This document shows positions 39,663 through 47,660 of a stretch of 64,000 nucleotides of DNA, piece after piece (position 1 is the stretch's first letter; each line of letters opens with the position of its first letter). This DNA comes from Lentzea aerocolonigenes (GTDB lineage: Bacteria; Actinomycetota; Actinomycetes; Mycobacteriales; Pseudonocardiaceae): assembly GCF_000974445.1 (NCBI RefSeq), contig NZ_BBOJ01000036.1:21505-85504 (forward strand), given 5' to 3'. The notes beneath the pieces are model-generated. The model did no database searches and had not been told where the DNA came from. It saw only the letters and a list, made by a program, of their open reading frames with translations. The translations under genes were made by a program, and so were the position numbers.

Positions 39663-40128
39663 ACTGGTCAAGTTCGCCCTGGTAGGGGGCACCTGCTTCG
39701 TGATCGACACGGTCCTGTTCTTCGGGATCAAGACGGTCGTCCTGCCCAACAACCCGGTGACGGCGAAGATCATCGCGACCCTGGTCGCCACGATCGTGTC
39801 GTACGTCCTCAACCGGGAGTGGTCGTTCCGCACCCGCGGCGGCCGCGAGCGGCATCACGAAGCAGCACTGTTCTTCCTGGTCAACGGCATCGGCATCGTG
39901 CTGAACTCGGCACCGCTGTACGTCGCGCGGTACCTGTTCCACCTGCAGGAGCCGCACGTGTCACGGCTCACCGAGGAGATCTCGGACTTCCTGAGCGCGC
40001 AGATCATCGGCACGCTGATCGCGATGGCCTTCCGCTGGTACGGCTACAAGACGTGGGTGTTCCCCGAGGAGAACGTCCGCGGTCGTGACCGGTCCATCGA
40101 GGAGGAGAAGGAGCTCGGCCACTCCTGA
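39592..40128 (+). CDS. GtrA-family membrane protein (second of tandem pair)
   Basis: A 178-residue paralogue of the gene before it, aligning almost throughout: RELVKFALVGGTCFVIDTVL, NPVTAKIIATLVATIVSYVL, NREWSFRTRGGRERHHEAAL, ISDFLSAQIIGTLIAMAFRW, and YKTWVFPEEN at the end. Four hydrophobic helices are expected. The shared NREWSFRTRGGRERHHEAAL block marks the subgroup also found in mycobacteria. The C-terminus is charged (RDRSIEEEKELGHS). GTG 39592 lies inside the previous gene. It is convergent with the sensor kinase, with four bases between stops. Confidence 0.9.
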   Translation: MSLAETVVSRFPEPIRSIALKHRELVKFALVGGTCFVIDTVLFFGIKTVVLPNNPVTAKIIATLVATIVSYVLNREWSFRTRGGRERHHEAALFFLVNGIGIVLNSAPLYVARYLFHLQEPHVSRLTEEISDFLSAQIIGTLIAMAFRWYGYKTWVFPEENVRGRDRSIEEEKELGHS

Positions 40129-40132
40129 CTGT

Positions 40133-41407
40133 TCAGCGCGGCGTGCTCGGCGTCTTCCACGGAATGCCGACCACGTCCTGAGCCTTCGGCACCGGCAGGA
40201 ACACCGCGAACGTCGCCGGGCGGGCCGTCGACAGCTCCAGCCGCCCGCCGTCCGCGTCGACCAGCGCCCGTGCGAGCGCCAGCCCCACCCCCGTCGAGCC
40301 GCCACCGGAGACACCGCGCTCGAAGATGTGCGCCGCGAGCTCGTCGGGCACGCCTGAACCGCCGTCGCTCACCTCTACGACGACCGTGCCCTCCTCGCTG
40401 CGCGCCGAGAGCACCACAGAGCCCTCGCCGTGGCGCAGGGCGTTGTCCAGCAGCACACCGATGGCCTCGCGCAGGCGCGCGGGCGTGACGCGGGCGAGCA
40501 GGCCGTCCGGGACGCGGACGCGCAGCGCCCTGCCCTGGCTCTTCACCTGCTCGCGCCACTCCTCGGCGATGGCGTTCAGCGCCGGCCGCAGCTCGACCGG
40601 TTCGGCACCGACAGCCCGGGCCGCGCGGGCGGCGGCGAGCAGCTCGTCCAGCACCGCGGCCAGGCGTTCGGCCTGTTCGAGGGCCGCGCGGGCTTCGGCC
40701 GCGGTGTCCGGTTCCGGGTGTTCGGCCAGGGCTTCGAGACGCAGTTGCAGCGCGGTCAGGCGGCTGCGCAGCTGGTGGGAGACGTCGCCGACGAGCTCCC
40801 GTTCGCGTTGGACGAGCCGGGCCAGCGCCGTCGCCGAGGTGTCGAGCGCCTCGGAGACCGCGTCCAGTTCCTCGATGTGGTAGCGCTGGTCGTCGGCGCG
40901 GAAGTCGCCTGCGCCCAGGCGGGACGCACGGGCCGCCACGTGGACCAGCGGACGGGCAAGCGTTTGCGCGGTCACCAGCGCCACGACCGTGCCGGTGCCC
41001 ACGGACAGCGCGAGCAGGAGTAGGACGAGGCCCGCCACCTGGGCCTGGTTGGTGCGCATCGTGCCGGACGGGATCTCCAGCCGCACGGTGCCCTGCTGCG
41101 CGATCGGCAGTTCTGCGCTGAGCGGATCGTCTCCGGGTGAGGGACCGGTGACGGTGGTGGCGCCACCGAAGGTCACGGTGAGGCGGCCGTCGGTCGGAAT
41201 GGCGAACTTGACGGCCTCGATGTCGATGCTCTGCCTGTTGGCGAGCTGGTCGTCGAGGGCCGTCGCGATGCGCTGCGCGCTTTCGGTGAGGGCGCCGCGG
41301 GCGTTGTCCTCGACGAGCGTCAGCGCGGAGTAGCCGAGCGGGAGCCCGAGGACGATGCCCGTGACGGCGACGGCGAGCAGGATCGCCCGCAGGATCCGGC
41401 GGCGCAT
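40133..41407 (-). CDS. Two-component sensor histidine kinase
   Basis: A 424-residue membrane kinase partnered with the response regulator upstream. Two transmembrane segments (ILRAILLAVAVTGIVLGLPL near the start and VAGLVLLLLALSVGTGTVVA near 125-145) enclose an extracytoplasmic domain of about 100 residues. A HAMP-like linker (ARPLVHVAARASRLGAGDF) leads to the H-box DVSHQLRSRLTALQLRLEAL with His211. The N-box LLDNALRHGEGSVV, G1 DGGSGVPDEL and G2 STGVGLALARALVDADGG complete the ATPase domain. ATG 41407 overlaps the regulator stop (TGATG). The signal is not evident. Confidence 0.93.
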   Translation of the reverse strand: MRRRILRAILLAVAVTGIVLGLPLGYSALTLVEDNARGALTESAQRIATALDDQLANRQSIDIEAVKFAIPTDGRLTVTFGGATTVTGPSPGDDPLSAELPIAQQGTVRLEIPSGTMRTNQAQVAGLVLLLLALSVGTGTVVALVTAQTLARPLVHVAARASRLGAGDFRADDQRYHIEELDAVSEALDTSATALARLVQRERELVGDVSHQLRSRLTALQLRLEALAEHPEPDTAAEARAALEQAERLAAVLDELLAAARAARAVGAEPVELRPALNAIAEEWREQVKSQGRALRVRVPDGLLARVTPARLREAIGVLLDNALRHGEGSVVLSARSEEGTVVVEVSDGGSGVPDELAAHIFERGVSGGGSTGVGLALARALVDADGGRLELSTARPATFAVFLPVPKAQDVVGIPWKTPSTPR

Positions 41408-42081
41408 CAGTCTGCGTTGAAGCGGAAACCGCGGCCGCGCACGGTCGCGATGCGGCGCTCGGCCGAGTTGGGCGTGCCGTCACAGAGCTTCCGGCGCAGC
41501 CACGACATGTGCATGTCGAGCGTCTTGCTGCCCTTGAGGTCCGGGTCGTTCCACACCTCGGAGAGGATCTCGTCGCGGCTCACGACCTGCCCCGCGCGCT
41601 GGATCAGCACCTTGAGCAGCTCGAACTCCTTGTTCGCGAGCTGGATCTCACCGCCGTCGACCGTGACGCGACGGGCGGCCAGGTCGACGCGCACACCGTT
41701 GACCTCCAGCGTTCCGGGTGCGCGGCGGCGCAGCAGGGCCCGGATGCGGGCCATCAGCTCGGCGAGGCGGAACGGCTTGGCGACGTAGTCGTCCGCGCCC
41801 GCGTCGAGCCCGACCACGAAGTCGACCTCGTCCGCACGGGCCGTGAGCATCAGCACGGGTATGCCCCTGCCGTTCTGACGGAGTCTGCGGCACACCTCCA
41901 GCCCGTCCATGCCGGGCAGTCCGAGATCCAGCACCAGCAGGTCGATGCCCCCGGCGATGGCGGCTTCGAACGCACTCGGCCCGTCCCCCACGACCTGCAC
42001 TGAATAACCCTCCCGCGTCAACGCGCGGGAGAGAGGTTCCGCGATGGCCGGATCGTCCTCGGCCAACAAGACCACGCTCAC
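41407..42081 (-). CDS. OmpR/PhoB-type response regulator
   Basis: A 224-residue DNA-binding regulator. The receiver domain has the acidic pair in LLAEDDPAIAEPLSRALTRE, phospho-acceptor Asp52 in LLVLDLGLPGMDGLEVCRRL, Thr80 in LMLTARADEVDFVVGLDAGA and Lys102 in YVAKPFRLAELMARIRALLR. The winged helix shows LANKEFELLKVLIQRAGQVV, SRDEILSEVWNDPDLKGSKT and IATVRGRGFRFNAD. GTG 42081 is chosen from the family N-terminus; GTG 42087 adds two residues. The gene is divergent from hisN with about 30 bases between starts, so promoters must overlap. Target genes are unknown. Confidence 0.93.
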   Translation of the reverse strand: MSVVLLAEDDPAIAEPLSRALTREGYSVQVVGDGPSAFEAAIAGGIDLLVLDLGLPGMDGLEVCRRLRQNGRGIPVLMLTARADEVDFVVGLDAGADDYVAKPFRLAELMARIRALLRRRAPGTLEVNGVRVDLAARRVTVDGGEIQLANKEFELLKVLIQRAGQVVSRDEILSEVWNDPDLKGSKTLDMHMSWLRRKLCDGTPNSAERRIATVRGRGFRFNAD

Positions 42082-42112
42082 GGCCACAGCGTATTCGTGG
42101 AACGATCGCCGC

Positions 42113-42892
42113 GTGTCACGCCACGATGCTGATCTCGAACTCGCCCTCCGCCTCGCCGACGCCGCCGACGCGATCACCGCGACCCGCTTCCGCGCCCACG
42201 ACCTCGCCGTCGAGCGCAAGCCGGACCGCACGCCCGTCACCGATGCCGACGTCGCGGTCGAGGACGCGGTCCGGGCCGTGCTGGCGACCGAACGCCCCGA
42301 CGACGTCGTGATGGGTGAGGAACGCGGCGGCACCCTCGAGGCCTCCCGCGTCTGGGTGCTCGACCCGATCGACGGCACCAAGAACTTCCTGCGCGGCGTG
42401 CCGATCTGGGCGTCGCTGATCGCCCTGGTCGTGGACGGCACGCCGGTCGTCGGCGTCGTGTCGGCACCCGCGCTGGGCCGCCGCTGGTGGGCCGCGGCGG
42501 GTGGCGGCGCGTTCATGTCGGACGCTTCCGGCGAGCGCGCGATCTCCGTCTCCGGCGTGCGCTCTCTCGAGGACGCGTACATGTCGACGACGGACATCAA
42601 GACGTGGGTGGAGTACCACTCACGTGAGGCATATCTGCGGCTGGTGGACGCGACCTGGGAAAGCCGCGCGTTCGGCGACTTCTACCAGCACTGCCTGGTC
42701 GCCGAGGGTGCGATCGACCTGGCACCCGAGTGCATCGTGAACCCGTGGGACGTCGCCCCGTTCCAAGTGCTCGTGACCGAGGCAGGTGGCCGTTTCACCT
42801 CACTGGACGGTGAGGAGCGCTACGACGGCGGCAACGTGCTGACGTCGAACGGCCACCTGCACGAGGCCGCGCTCAAGCTGTTGGCACGGTGA
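42113..42892 (+). CDS. hisN: Histidinol-phosphatase of the inositol monophosphatase fold
   Basis: A magnesium-dependent phosphatase, most like the HisN type that dephosphorylates histidinol phosphate; inositol-1-phosphate is the alternative substrate. The 259-residue protein has RKPDRTPVTDADVAVEDAVR, the GEERGG metal glutamate, DPIDGTKNFLRGVPIWASLI with both catalytic aspartates, and the C-terminal VNPWDVAPFQVLVTEAGGRF. GTG 42113 is selected because HisN proteins start close to RHDADLELALRLADAAD. Its 3' end overlaps by 20 bases the immunity-like gene on the opposite strand. It is not in a his operon here. Confidence 0.9.
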   Translation: MSRHDADLELALRLADAADAITATRFRAHDLAVERKPDRTPVTDADVAVEDAVRAVLATERPDDVVMGEERGGTLEASRVWVLDPIDGTKNFLRGVPIWASLIALVVDGTPVVGVVSAPALGRRWWAAAGGGAFMSDASGERAISVSGVRSLEDAYMSTTDIKTWVEYHSREAYLRLVDATWESRAFGDFYQHCLVAEGAIDLAPECIVNPWDVAPFQVLVTEAGGRFTSLDGEERYDGGNVLTSNGHLHEAALKLLAR

Positions 42893-43127
42893 GGGATCCG
42901 CGCGCGACCTGAGCCCAGGCGAGACGGCCGAAGAGGTAGTGGCACGCCACGCTCTCGTCGTCGAACCGGGCCCAGTCGTAGCGGTTCCCCTGCTCCTGCC
43001 AGAACACCTCGTGACCCGTCTCGTCGGTGAGGAGGCACCAGCGCCCCTCCGCCTCCTCACCGATGCTGACGACGTCGTCCGGCACGCCGATCCTGGTCAG
43101 CCACTCGGGCAGCGACTCGACGTTCAT
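42873..43127 (-). CDS. Candidate immunity protein for the TNT toxin
   Basis: An 84-residue acidic protein encoded directly behind the toxin domain: its ATG 43127 overlaps the toxin stop by four bases (ATGA). Sequence marks are NVESLPEWLTRIGVPDDVVS, EGRWCLLTDETGHEVFWQEQ and NRYDWARFDDESVACHYLFG. Its small size, acidity and coupling to the toxin gene are what is expected of a cognate inhibitor. I do not recognise it as the larger IFT inhibitor paired with CpnT in M. tuberculosis. Function is inferred from position. The 3' end overlaps hisN. Confidence 0.7.
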   Translation of the reverse strand: MNVESLPEWLTRIGVPDDVVSIGEEAEGRWCLLTDETGHEVFWQEQGNRYDWARFDDESVACHYLFGRLAWAQVARGSLTVPTA

Positions 43128-45793
43128 GCGGTGATCTCCGTGAGGTAGCCGAGCGCGACGAGGTCCGCGACGGGGTAGGTGGTGCGGTAGCGGGCCCCGC
43201 CACCGGGCTGGCCGAACCAGGGCGCGCTGATCGTGCGGTGGACGGGCAGGTCCTTCGTGACGCGGTACCTGCGGTAGCCCTCCTCGGCCGCGCCCGGAGG
43301 CAGCGACCGTTCCTTGAAGGGCGTGCCCGCGGTGCTCAGCACGCGTCCCTCGGTCGTGCCGAACCTGTCGAGCTCGGCGCCGGCCTTCAGGACCTCCGGC
43401 TGGCTGTCCTCGTAGCCGCCCTCGCGTTCGACCGGCCAGCGCGGCGTGCCGTCCTCGTTCTGGAAGAGGCTCTCCCAGTCGCGTTCGTGCATGCCGGCGA
43501 GCGGGTCGTAGTCCTTCAACAGCTCCTGCACGACCGGGTGGTCCTTGCCGAGACCGTCGGTCTCCTCCGCCGCCTGCGGGGAGGAGACGTCGACCAGGTC
43601 CGCCTGCGGGTGGTCGTTCGGAGCGAAGGTCGGCACCTGCTGCTCCGGCTCCTGCGGGGGCGGGGGCAGCTGGCGTGCGGGCTTCGGGGCGAGGCGGGGT
43701 GCCTGGCCCGTGGACAGGAAGATGGCCATGAACCAACTCCCGGCCGCGACCGCCGTGTAGGCGTGCCGGGCGATGTCGCCGACGAGGCCGGGGTCGGCGA
43801 GGGCGTGGGCCTGGTCGCGGTTGCTGTCGAGGCGGTCGGTGAGGGAGCCGGAGGTGTGGTGGCCGCCGAGGTCGACGGACGCCAGCGGAGCGCCGAGGCC
43901 CCCACCAGGCTGTGGTGCACCGGGTGCGGTGCCGAGATCCGCGCCCGGCCGCGGTGCGGCGCCGAGGTCCACCCCGGCCGTCGGAGCAGCCGGAGCGGCG
44001 ATGGTGTCGCCAACCTTCTGACCGCCGGGAGCGGCGGCCTCGATCGCGCCGTCGCCGAGTTCCGCGTCCTTGAGCAACGCGTCCTTCGCGGCGTCCTTGG
44101 CGAGCGCGTCCTTGCCACCAGCCGGGGCCTGCCCGGACGTCTGGCTTCCGGACTGTCCCTGGCTCGGCCCCTGGCTGCCGGGCTGGCTCTGGCCGGAGAC
44201 CTGGCTACCGGCCTGAACGCCCGCGGCCTGACCCGCGCCGAGCCCTCCGGTCTTGGACGCCATCGCCTGCGCACCGGCCCTGGCCTCGCCGGCCTTGGCC
44301 TCCGCCGCCTTCGCGTCCACGGCCTTCGCGTCCACAGCCCTGGCCTCCGCGGCCTTGGCGTCACCGGCCTTGGCCGCCTGCTGTCCCTGCTGGGCAGCCT
44401 GAGCGGCCTGAGCGGACTGGGCCGCCGCCTGCGCACCACCCTGCTGGCCCACCACCGCACCGACCTGACCGGCCGCCGCGGGAGCCGCCGACGCGACACC
44501 ACCCACGGCAGCGCCGACCGCGCCTCCCACCGGACCACCGACCGGGCCGCCGCCACCGAGCGGGCTGCCCATCGCCGGACCAGGCTGCGCCGCGGGTGCG
44601 GCGGGCGTCGCGCCCTGCGGAACGGCGGCTGCGGGCTGACCGTGCATCTCGCCGCCGCGGATCAACGGCTGGTCGAGCACCGCGGCCGAAGCCTGCGTCG
44701 TGCCCTCGGCGACCGGGCCGAGGGTGCCCTGAACGCTCGGGATCGCCTCCGGCACCGCCTGCGTCACGTGGCCGACGGCCTGACCGATGGCCTGGCCCGT
44801 GTCGGCCACCAGGCCGGGGAGCACGCCCTTGTTCTCGCCGCGACCGACGGGAGGACCTTCGCCGCGGCCGGCATCCCCCGTGTTGCCGTCCACCAGGCCG
44901 GGGAGCAGCCCGTTGCTCGGACCTTCCGCGCGGGAGGAACCGTTGCCGTCCACCAGGCCGGGAAGCAGTCCCTTGCCCTGGCCCTCGCCGCGACCACCGC
45001 CGTCGCCTGTCCCGTTGCCATCCACGACCTCGAGCGCCGGCTGCACCACGGCGGCGGCGGGCGCGGTCGCGGGAGCTGCGGCGTTCAGCACCGGCGCCGC
45101 GACGTCGTTCACCGCCCCGACGACAGGCGCCGTCACGGCACCCACCGGAGCGGTCACCGCACCGGTGACAGGAGCGGCGGTGTCGACGACACCCCCGACG
45201 ACGTTCGTCACCGGGGACAACAGCCCTCCGCCACCGCCGGGACCGTGCGCGCCGGGCGCGGTGTTGACGGGCTGCGAGCCGTGGCTCATGTCCACGCCGC
45301 TGTCCAGCCGGATGGCCGAGGACAGCGTGTTGTGCAGGTTCGCGACGTTGGCCGCGGTGCCCTTCGTCAACGTGTCGAGCCCCAGCAACGCGTTGGGGTT
45401 GCCGGCCTGCGCCGAAGCGGTGGCGGCGTCGTTGTTCTTGGCGAGCGTCACGAGCTCGCGCACGATCTCGACCTTGGCGGCACCGACCTGCGCAGCCGCG
45501 TGATCGAGCCGGTCGGCGGCGGCGTGACAACCGCGCGCCGCCCGCTGCAGATCACCGTCGGGCGCCACGACCTTCGCCCACCGTCCGCGCGCGGCGTCAC
45601 CGGCGGCCCCGCTCAGCCCTTCCAACGCCCGCCCGGCAGCCCCGTCGGACGAGGTGCCCAGCGTCTTGATCTTGTTCCCGGCCTCCCGCCACGCGGCGGC
45701 ACTGGAACGCATGGCGTCCTCGTCGGCCTTGGGCCACGAAACCCCGGCCTTGGCAGCGACCTCGGTGAGTTCGACGGGAAGCTCGATGCCCAT
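43124..45793 (-). CDS. CpnT-like secreted toxin: WXG-like N-terminus, low-complexity linker, C-terminal TNT NAD glycohydrolase
   Basis: Predicted polymorphic toxin of 889 residues that would degrade NAD(P)+ in a target cell. The N-terminal 120 residues are a helical WXG100/CpnT-like domain (VSWPKADEDAMRSSAAAWRE). Residues about 170-690 are low complexity, rich in Gly, Ala, Pro and Gln, with three LPGLVDGN-type repeats and AKAAEAKAGEARAG runs. The C-terminal 100 residues are the TNT domain: LDRFGTTEGRVLSTAGTPFK, YRRYRVTKDLPVHRTISAPW and FGQPGGGARYRTTYPVADLV, keeping the conserved Arg of DRFG and Gln of FGQPGGG. ATG 45793 follows the WXG gene by one base. Secretion by a type VII system is inferred. 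Confidence 0.88.
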   Translation of the reverse strand: MGIELPVELTEVAAKAGVSWPKADEDAMRSSAAAWREAGNKIKTLGTSSDGAAGRALEGLSGAAGDAARGRWAKVVAPDGDLQRAARGCHAAADRLDHAAAQVGAAKVEIVRELVTLAKNNDAATASAQAGNPNALLGLDTLTKGTAANVANLHNTLSSAIRLDSGVDMSHGSQPVNTAPGAHGPGGGGGLLSPVTNVVGGVVDTAAPVTGAVTAPVGAVTAPVVGAVNDVAAPVLNAAAPATAPAAAVVQPALEVVDGNGTGDGGGRGEGQGKGLLPGLVDGNGSSRAEGPSNGLLPGLVDGNTGDAGRGEGPPVGRGENKGVLPGLVADTGQAIGQAVGHVTQAVPEAIPSVQGTLGPVAEGTTQASAAVLDQPLIRGGEMHGQPAAAVPQGATPAAPAAQPGPAMGSPLGGGGPVGGPVGGAVGAAVGGVASAAPAAAGQVGAVVGQQGGAQAAAQSAQAAQAAQQGQQAAKAGDAKAAEARAVDAKAVDAKAAEAKAGEARAGAQAMASKTGGLGAGQAAGVQAGSQVSGQSQPGSQGPSQGQSGSQTSGQAPAGGKDALAKDAAKDALLKDAELGDGAIEAAAPGGQKVGDTIAAPAAPTAGVDLGAAPRPGADLGTAPGAPQPGGGLGAPLASVDLGGHHTSGSLTDRLDSNRDQAHALADPGLVGDIARHAYTAVAAGSWFMAIFLSTGQAPRLAPKPARQLPPPPQEPEQQVPTFAPNDHPQADLVDVSSPQAAEETDGLGKDHPVVQELLKDYDPLAGMHERDWESLFQNEDGTPRWPVEREGGYEDSQPEVLKAGAELDRFGTTEGRVLSTAGTPFKERSLPPGAAEEGYRRYRVTKDLPVHRTISAPWFGQPGGGARYRTTYPVADLVALGYLTEITA

Positions 45794-45794
45794 G

Positions 45795-46109
45795 TCAGCC
45801 GTCCAACCTTCTCATCGCGGTCGAGTTGCTCTCCTCGACGTGCCGGTACGTCTCAGCAGTGGCGGCGAGCTTGTCGCCCACGTCCCCCAACGTGGTCGCG
45901 AGCCCGGCCAACGCCCCAGCCGTGTCCCCGGAAGGCTTCTCGTGCGAAGCGGCGAAACTCCGCCCCACGGCGTCATCCCCCCAGCAGGCCCCGAACCCGG
46001 CCAACGCCCGATCGAGCGCCCCGGCGATCTCCGTGGCCTGCCCGGCGAACCCCTTCAACTCACGAGCCCCGGCGTCCAAGCGCTCGAGGTCGGCGTTGTA
46101 CCCGGTCAT
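45795..46109 (-). CDS. WXG100/EspC-like small secreted protein
   Basis: A 104-residue all-helical protein: TGYNADLERLDAGARELKGF, QATEIAGALDRALAGFGACW, GDDAVGRSFAASHEKPSGDT, GALAGLATTLGDVGDKLAAT. The W-G-D-D turn between two long helices is the position of the WXG motif in type VII substrates. It lies between the YbaB-like gene (overlap of four bases) and the toxin gene, and may pair with the toxin N-terminal helical domain for export, as WXG partners do. No signal peptide is present, as expected for this class. Confidence 0.82.
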   Translation of the reverse strand: MTGYNADLERLDAGARELKGFAGQATEIAGALDRALAGFGACWGDDAVGRSFAASHEKPSGDTAGALAGLATTLGDVGDKLAATAETYRHVEESNSTAMRRLDG

Positions 46110-46591
46110 CGCACCCTCCTGTTGATGAGCTCGGAGTCGAGCCAGCTCTCCCGTTGCTCGTTGTCCTCGTCATCATCAACACGACGACGAACAGGCTGCC
46201 GTCCCAGATCCACGGTCTCGGTGTCGTCCACCGCGTACTCGGCAGGCCGCAGGTCGGCAGTCCCGGCGACCAGCGCCGCGGGATCAGTCGCCGCGGGCAA
46301 CACCGCGCTCAACGTCTGATACGTGCCCTCGGCGGCAGAAGCGGCGGCCGCCCCCACCGTCCGCACGATCAACTCGGCCAGCTGCTCAGGCCGATGCCGC
46401 CGATAAGCCAGCTCGGAGAGCTCCAACGACAGCAGCTTTCCTCCGGTCCCGACGGTCGCGGTGACCATCCCATCAGGACTGGAGGCCCGCCCGGAGACCG
46501 CAGCGAGCTCCCGCTGAACAGACGCCAGCTGCTCACGACTGCGCCGGTAGTCGGCCAGCAGCTCCTCGACCTGCGCACGGTGGTCGTCCAC
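46106..46591 (-). CDS. YbaB/EbfC-like protein heading the toxin operon
   Basis: A 161-residue protein of the YbaB/EbfC nucleoid-associated fold. It has a long N-terminal helix (DDHRAQVEELLADYRRSREQ), then SSPDGMVTATVGTGGKLLSL (the beta-hairpin of the family), ELSELAYRRHRPEQLAELIV and a helix rich in Ala. The extended, acidic C-terminus (VDDDEDNEQRESWLDSELIN) is extra. In actinobacteria such proteins often precede WXG100 genes, where their role is not settled. GTG 46591 has GAGGGGGACTCG just before it. First gene of the leftward toxin operon. Confidence 0.82.
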   Translation of the reverse strand: MDDHRAQVEELLADYRRSREQLASVQRELAAVSGRASSPDGMVTATVGTGGKLLSLELSELAYRRHRPEQLAELIVRTVGAAAASAAEGTYQTLSAVLPAATDPAALVAGTADLRPAEYAVDDTETVDLGRQPVRRRVDDDEDNEQRESWLDSELINRRVR

Positions 46592-46690
46592 CGAGTCCCC
46601 CTCACACACGCATAGCCCTGGGCTCGGGCTCTTGGACGCCGTCGCCCTTAGATCGGTTCCCAGCGGTTTCAGTTACGTAGGATCGACGAC

Positions 46691-47128
46691 GTGATCGCCT
46701 TCGAGGATCTACCCGCAGGCCGAATCATCCCGCTGGGCGACGTAATCGTCGACCGGGACGACATGATCGACTTTGCGAAGAAGTTCGACCCGCAGCCCTT
46801 CCACCTGGACGAGGAAGCGGCCAGAACCAGCATTTTCGGCAGTTTGTCCGCCTCGGGCTGGTACACGGCCTCCCTCTGGATGCGCCGCTGGGTGGACGAA
46901 GTCCTCTCCGACTCCACCTCCCAGGGCTCCCCTGGCGGCCGGGAACTGTCCTGGCTGGCCCCGGTGTACCCCGGCGACAAGCTGACCTTCGCGGCGGAGG
47001 TGCTGAGCGCCCGCCTGTCGAAGAGCCGCCCGGCCCTGGGCTTGGTGGAATTCGCAGGAACGGCCCACCGAGGCGACCAGCTGGTCTACAGGTTCATCGC
47101 GACGGGGATGTTCACAGCGCGCGGCTGA
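46691..47128 (+). CDS. MaoC-family dehydratase (hotdog fold)
   Basis: A 145-residue single-hotdog enzyme, probably an R-specific enoyl-CoA hydratase acting in acyl-CoA metabolism. The hydratase signature FDPQPFHLDEEAARTSIFGS carries Asp33 and His38, and the start VIAFEDLPAGRIIPLGDVIV is typical. The hotdog helix SASGWYTASLWMRRWVDEVL follows, then LSWLAPVYPGDKLTFAAEVL. GTG 46691 begins the protein. It is convergent with a GNAT gene and overlaps it by 17 bases. The substrate chain is unknown. Confidence 0.9.
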   Translation: MIAFEDLPAGRIIPLGDVIVDRDDMIDFAKKFDPQPFHLDEEAARTSIFGSLSASGWYTASLWMRRWVDEVLSDSTSQGSPGGRELSWLAPVYPGDKLTFAAEVLSARLSKSRPALGLVEFAGTAHRGDQLVYRFIATGMFTARG

Positions 47129-47660
47129 CGAGCGCCCGTCGCGTTCCGCGTCGTTCGACCAGTTCGAAGCCCGCGTCGAGGAACATCGCCAGCCGCCCGT
47201 GGTAGAGCTCGCCGGCCTGCAGCTTCCTGCCCTCGGTGTCGATCGGATATCCCTCGACCGACTCCGCACCCGCCTTCGCCGCGTACTCGACCGCAGCATC
47301 GAGGAGCACCGAGGTCACTCCCTGCCGCCGCACGTCCCGCCGAACGTAGAAGCACGTCACGGACCACACACCCGAGATGTCACCGGAAACAGGTGCGGTG
47401 ATCTTCGACCGCCCCAACCGCGAGTAGGACGCCCGAGGCGCGACGGCGACCCACCCGACGGCCTGCCCGGAGTCGTCCACCGCCAGCAACCCGATCGGCG
47501 TCCCCAGCCGAGCCCGCAGAACAGCCCGGTTGTCGCCGCGATCCATCTCGGCGTTGGTCTGCATGAACCAGGTGCAGAAACACCAGGAAACGGTCTTGCT
47601 CGTCGCGAAGAGCGACTCGGCCAACGGCCAGGTCGACTCCTCCAGCGCGACGACCTTCAC
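47112..47660 (-). CDS. GNAT-family N-acetyltransferase
   Basis: A 182-residue GCN5-related acetyltransferase of unknown substrate. It has WPLAESLFATSKTVSWCFCT near the start, LGTPIGLLAVDDSGQAVGWV, VWSVTCFYVRRDVRRQGVTS with the R/Q-x-x-G-x-(G/A)-like acetyl-CoA loop (RRQGVTSVLL), and a C-terminal YHGRLAMFLDAGFELVERRG. This cysteine- and Trp-containing N-terminus recurs in actinobacterial relatives. The 5' end overlaps the HMG-CoA lyase stop by four bases, so the two are co-transcribed. Confidence 0.88.
   Translation of the reverse strand: MKVVALEESTWPLAESLFATSKTVSWCFCTWFMQTNAEMDRGDNRAVLRARLGTPIGLLAVDDSGQAVGWVAVAPRASYSRLGRSKITAPVSGDISGVWSVTCFYVRRDVRRQGVTSVLLDAAVEYAAKAGAESVEGYPIDTEGRKLQAGELYHGRLAMFLDAGFELVERRGTRRALVSRAL

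Noticed and set aside
43238..46615. A 1125-codon open frame on the plus strand opposite the toxin operon
   Set aside because: It is the mirror of GC-biased codons in the minus-strand toxin, WXG and YbaB genes, with Arg/Gly/His-rich composition and no domain. The minus-strand genes have motifs, ribosome-binding sites and coupling.
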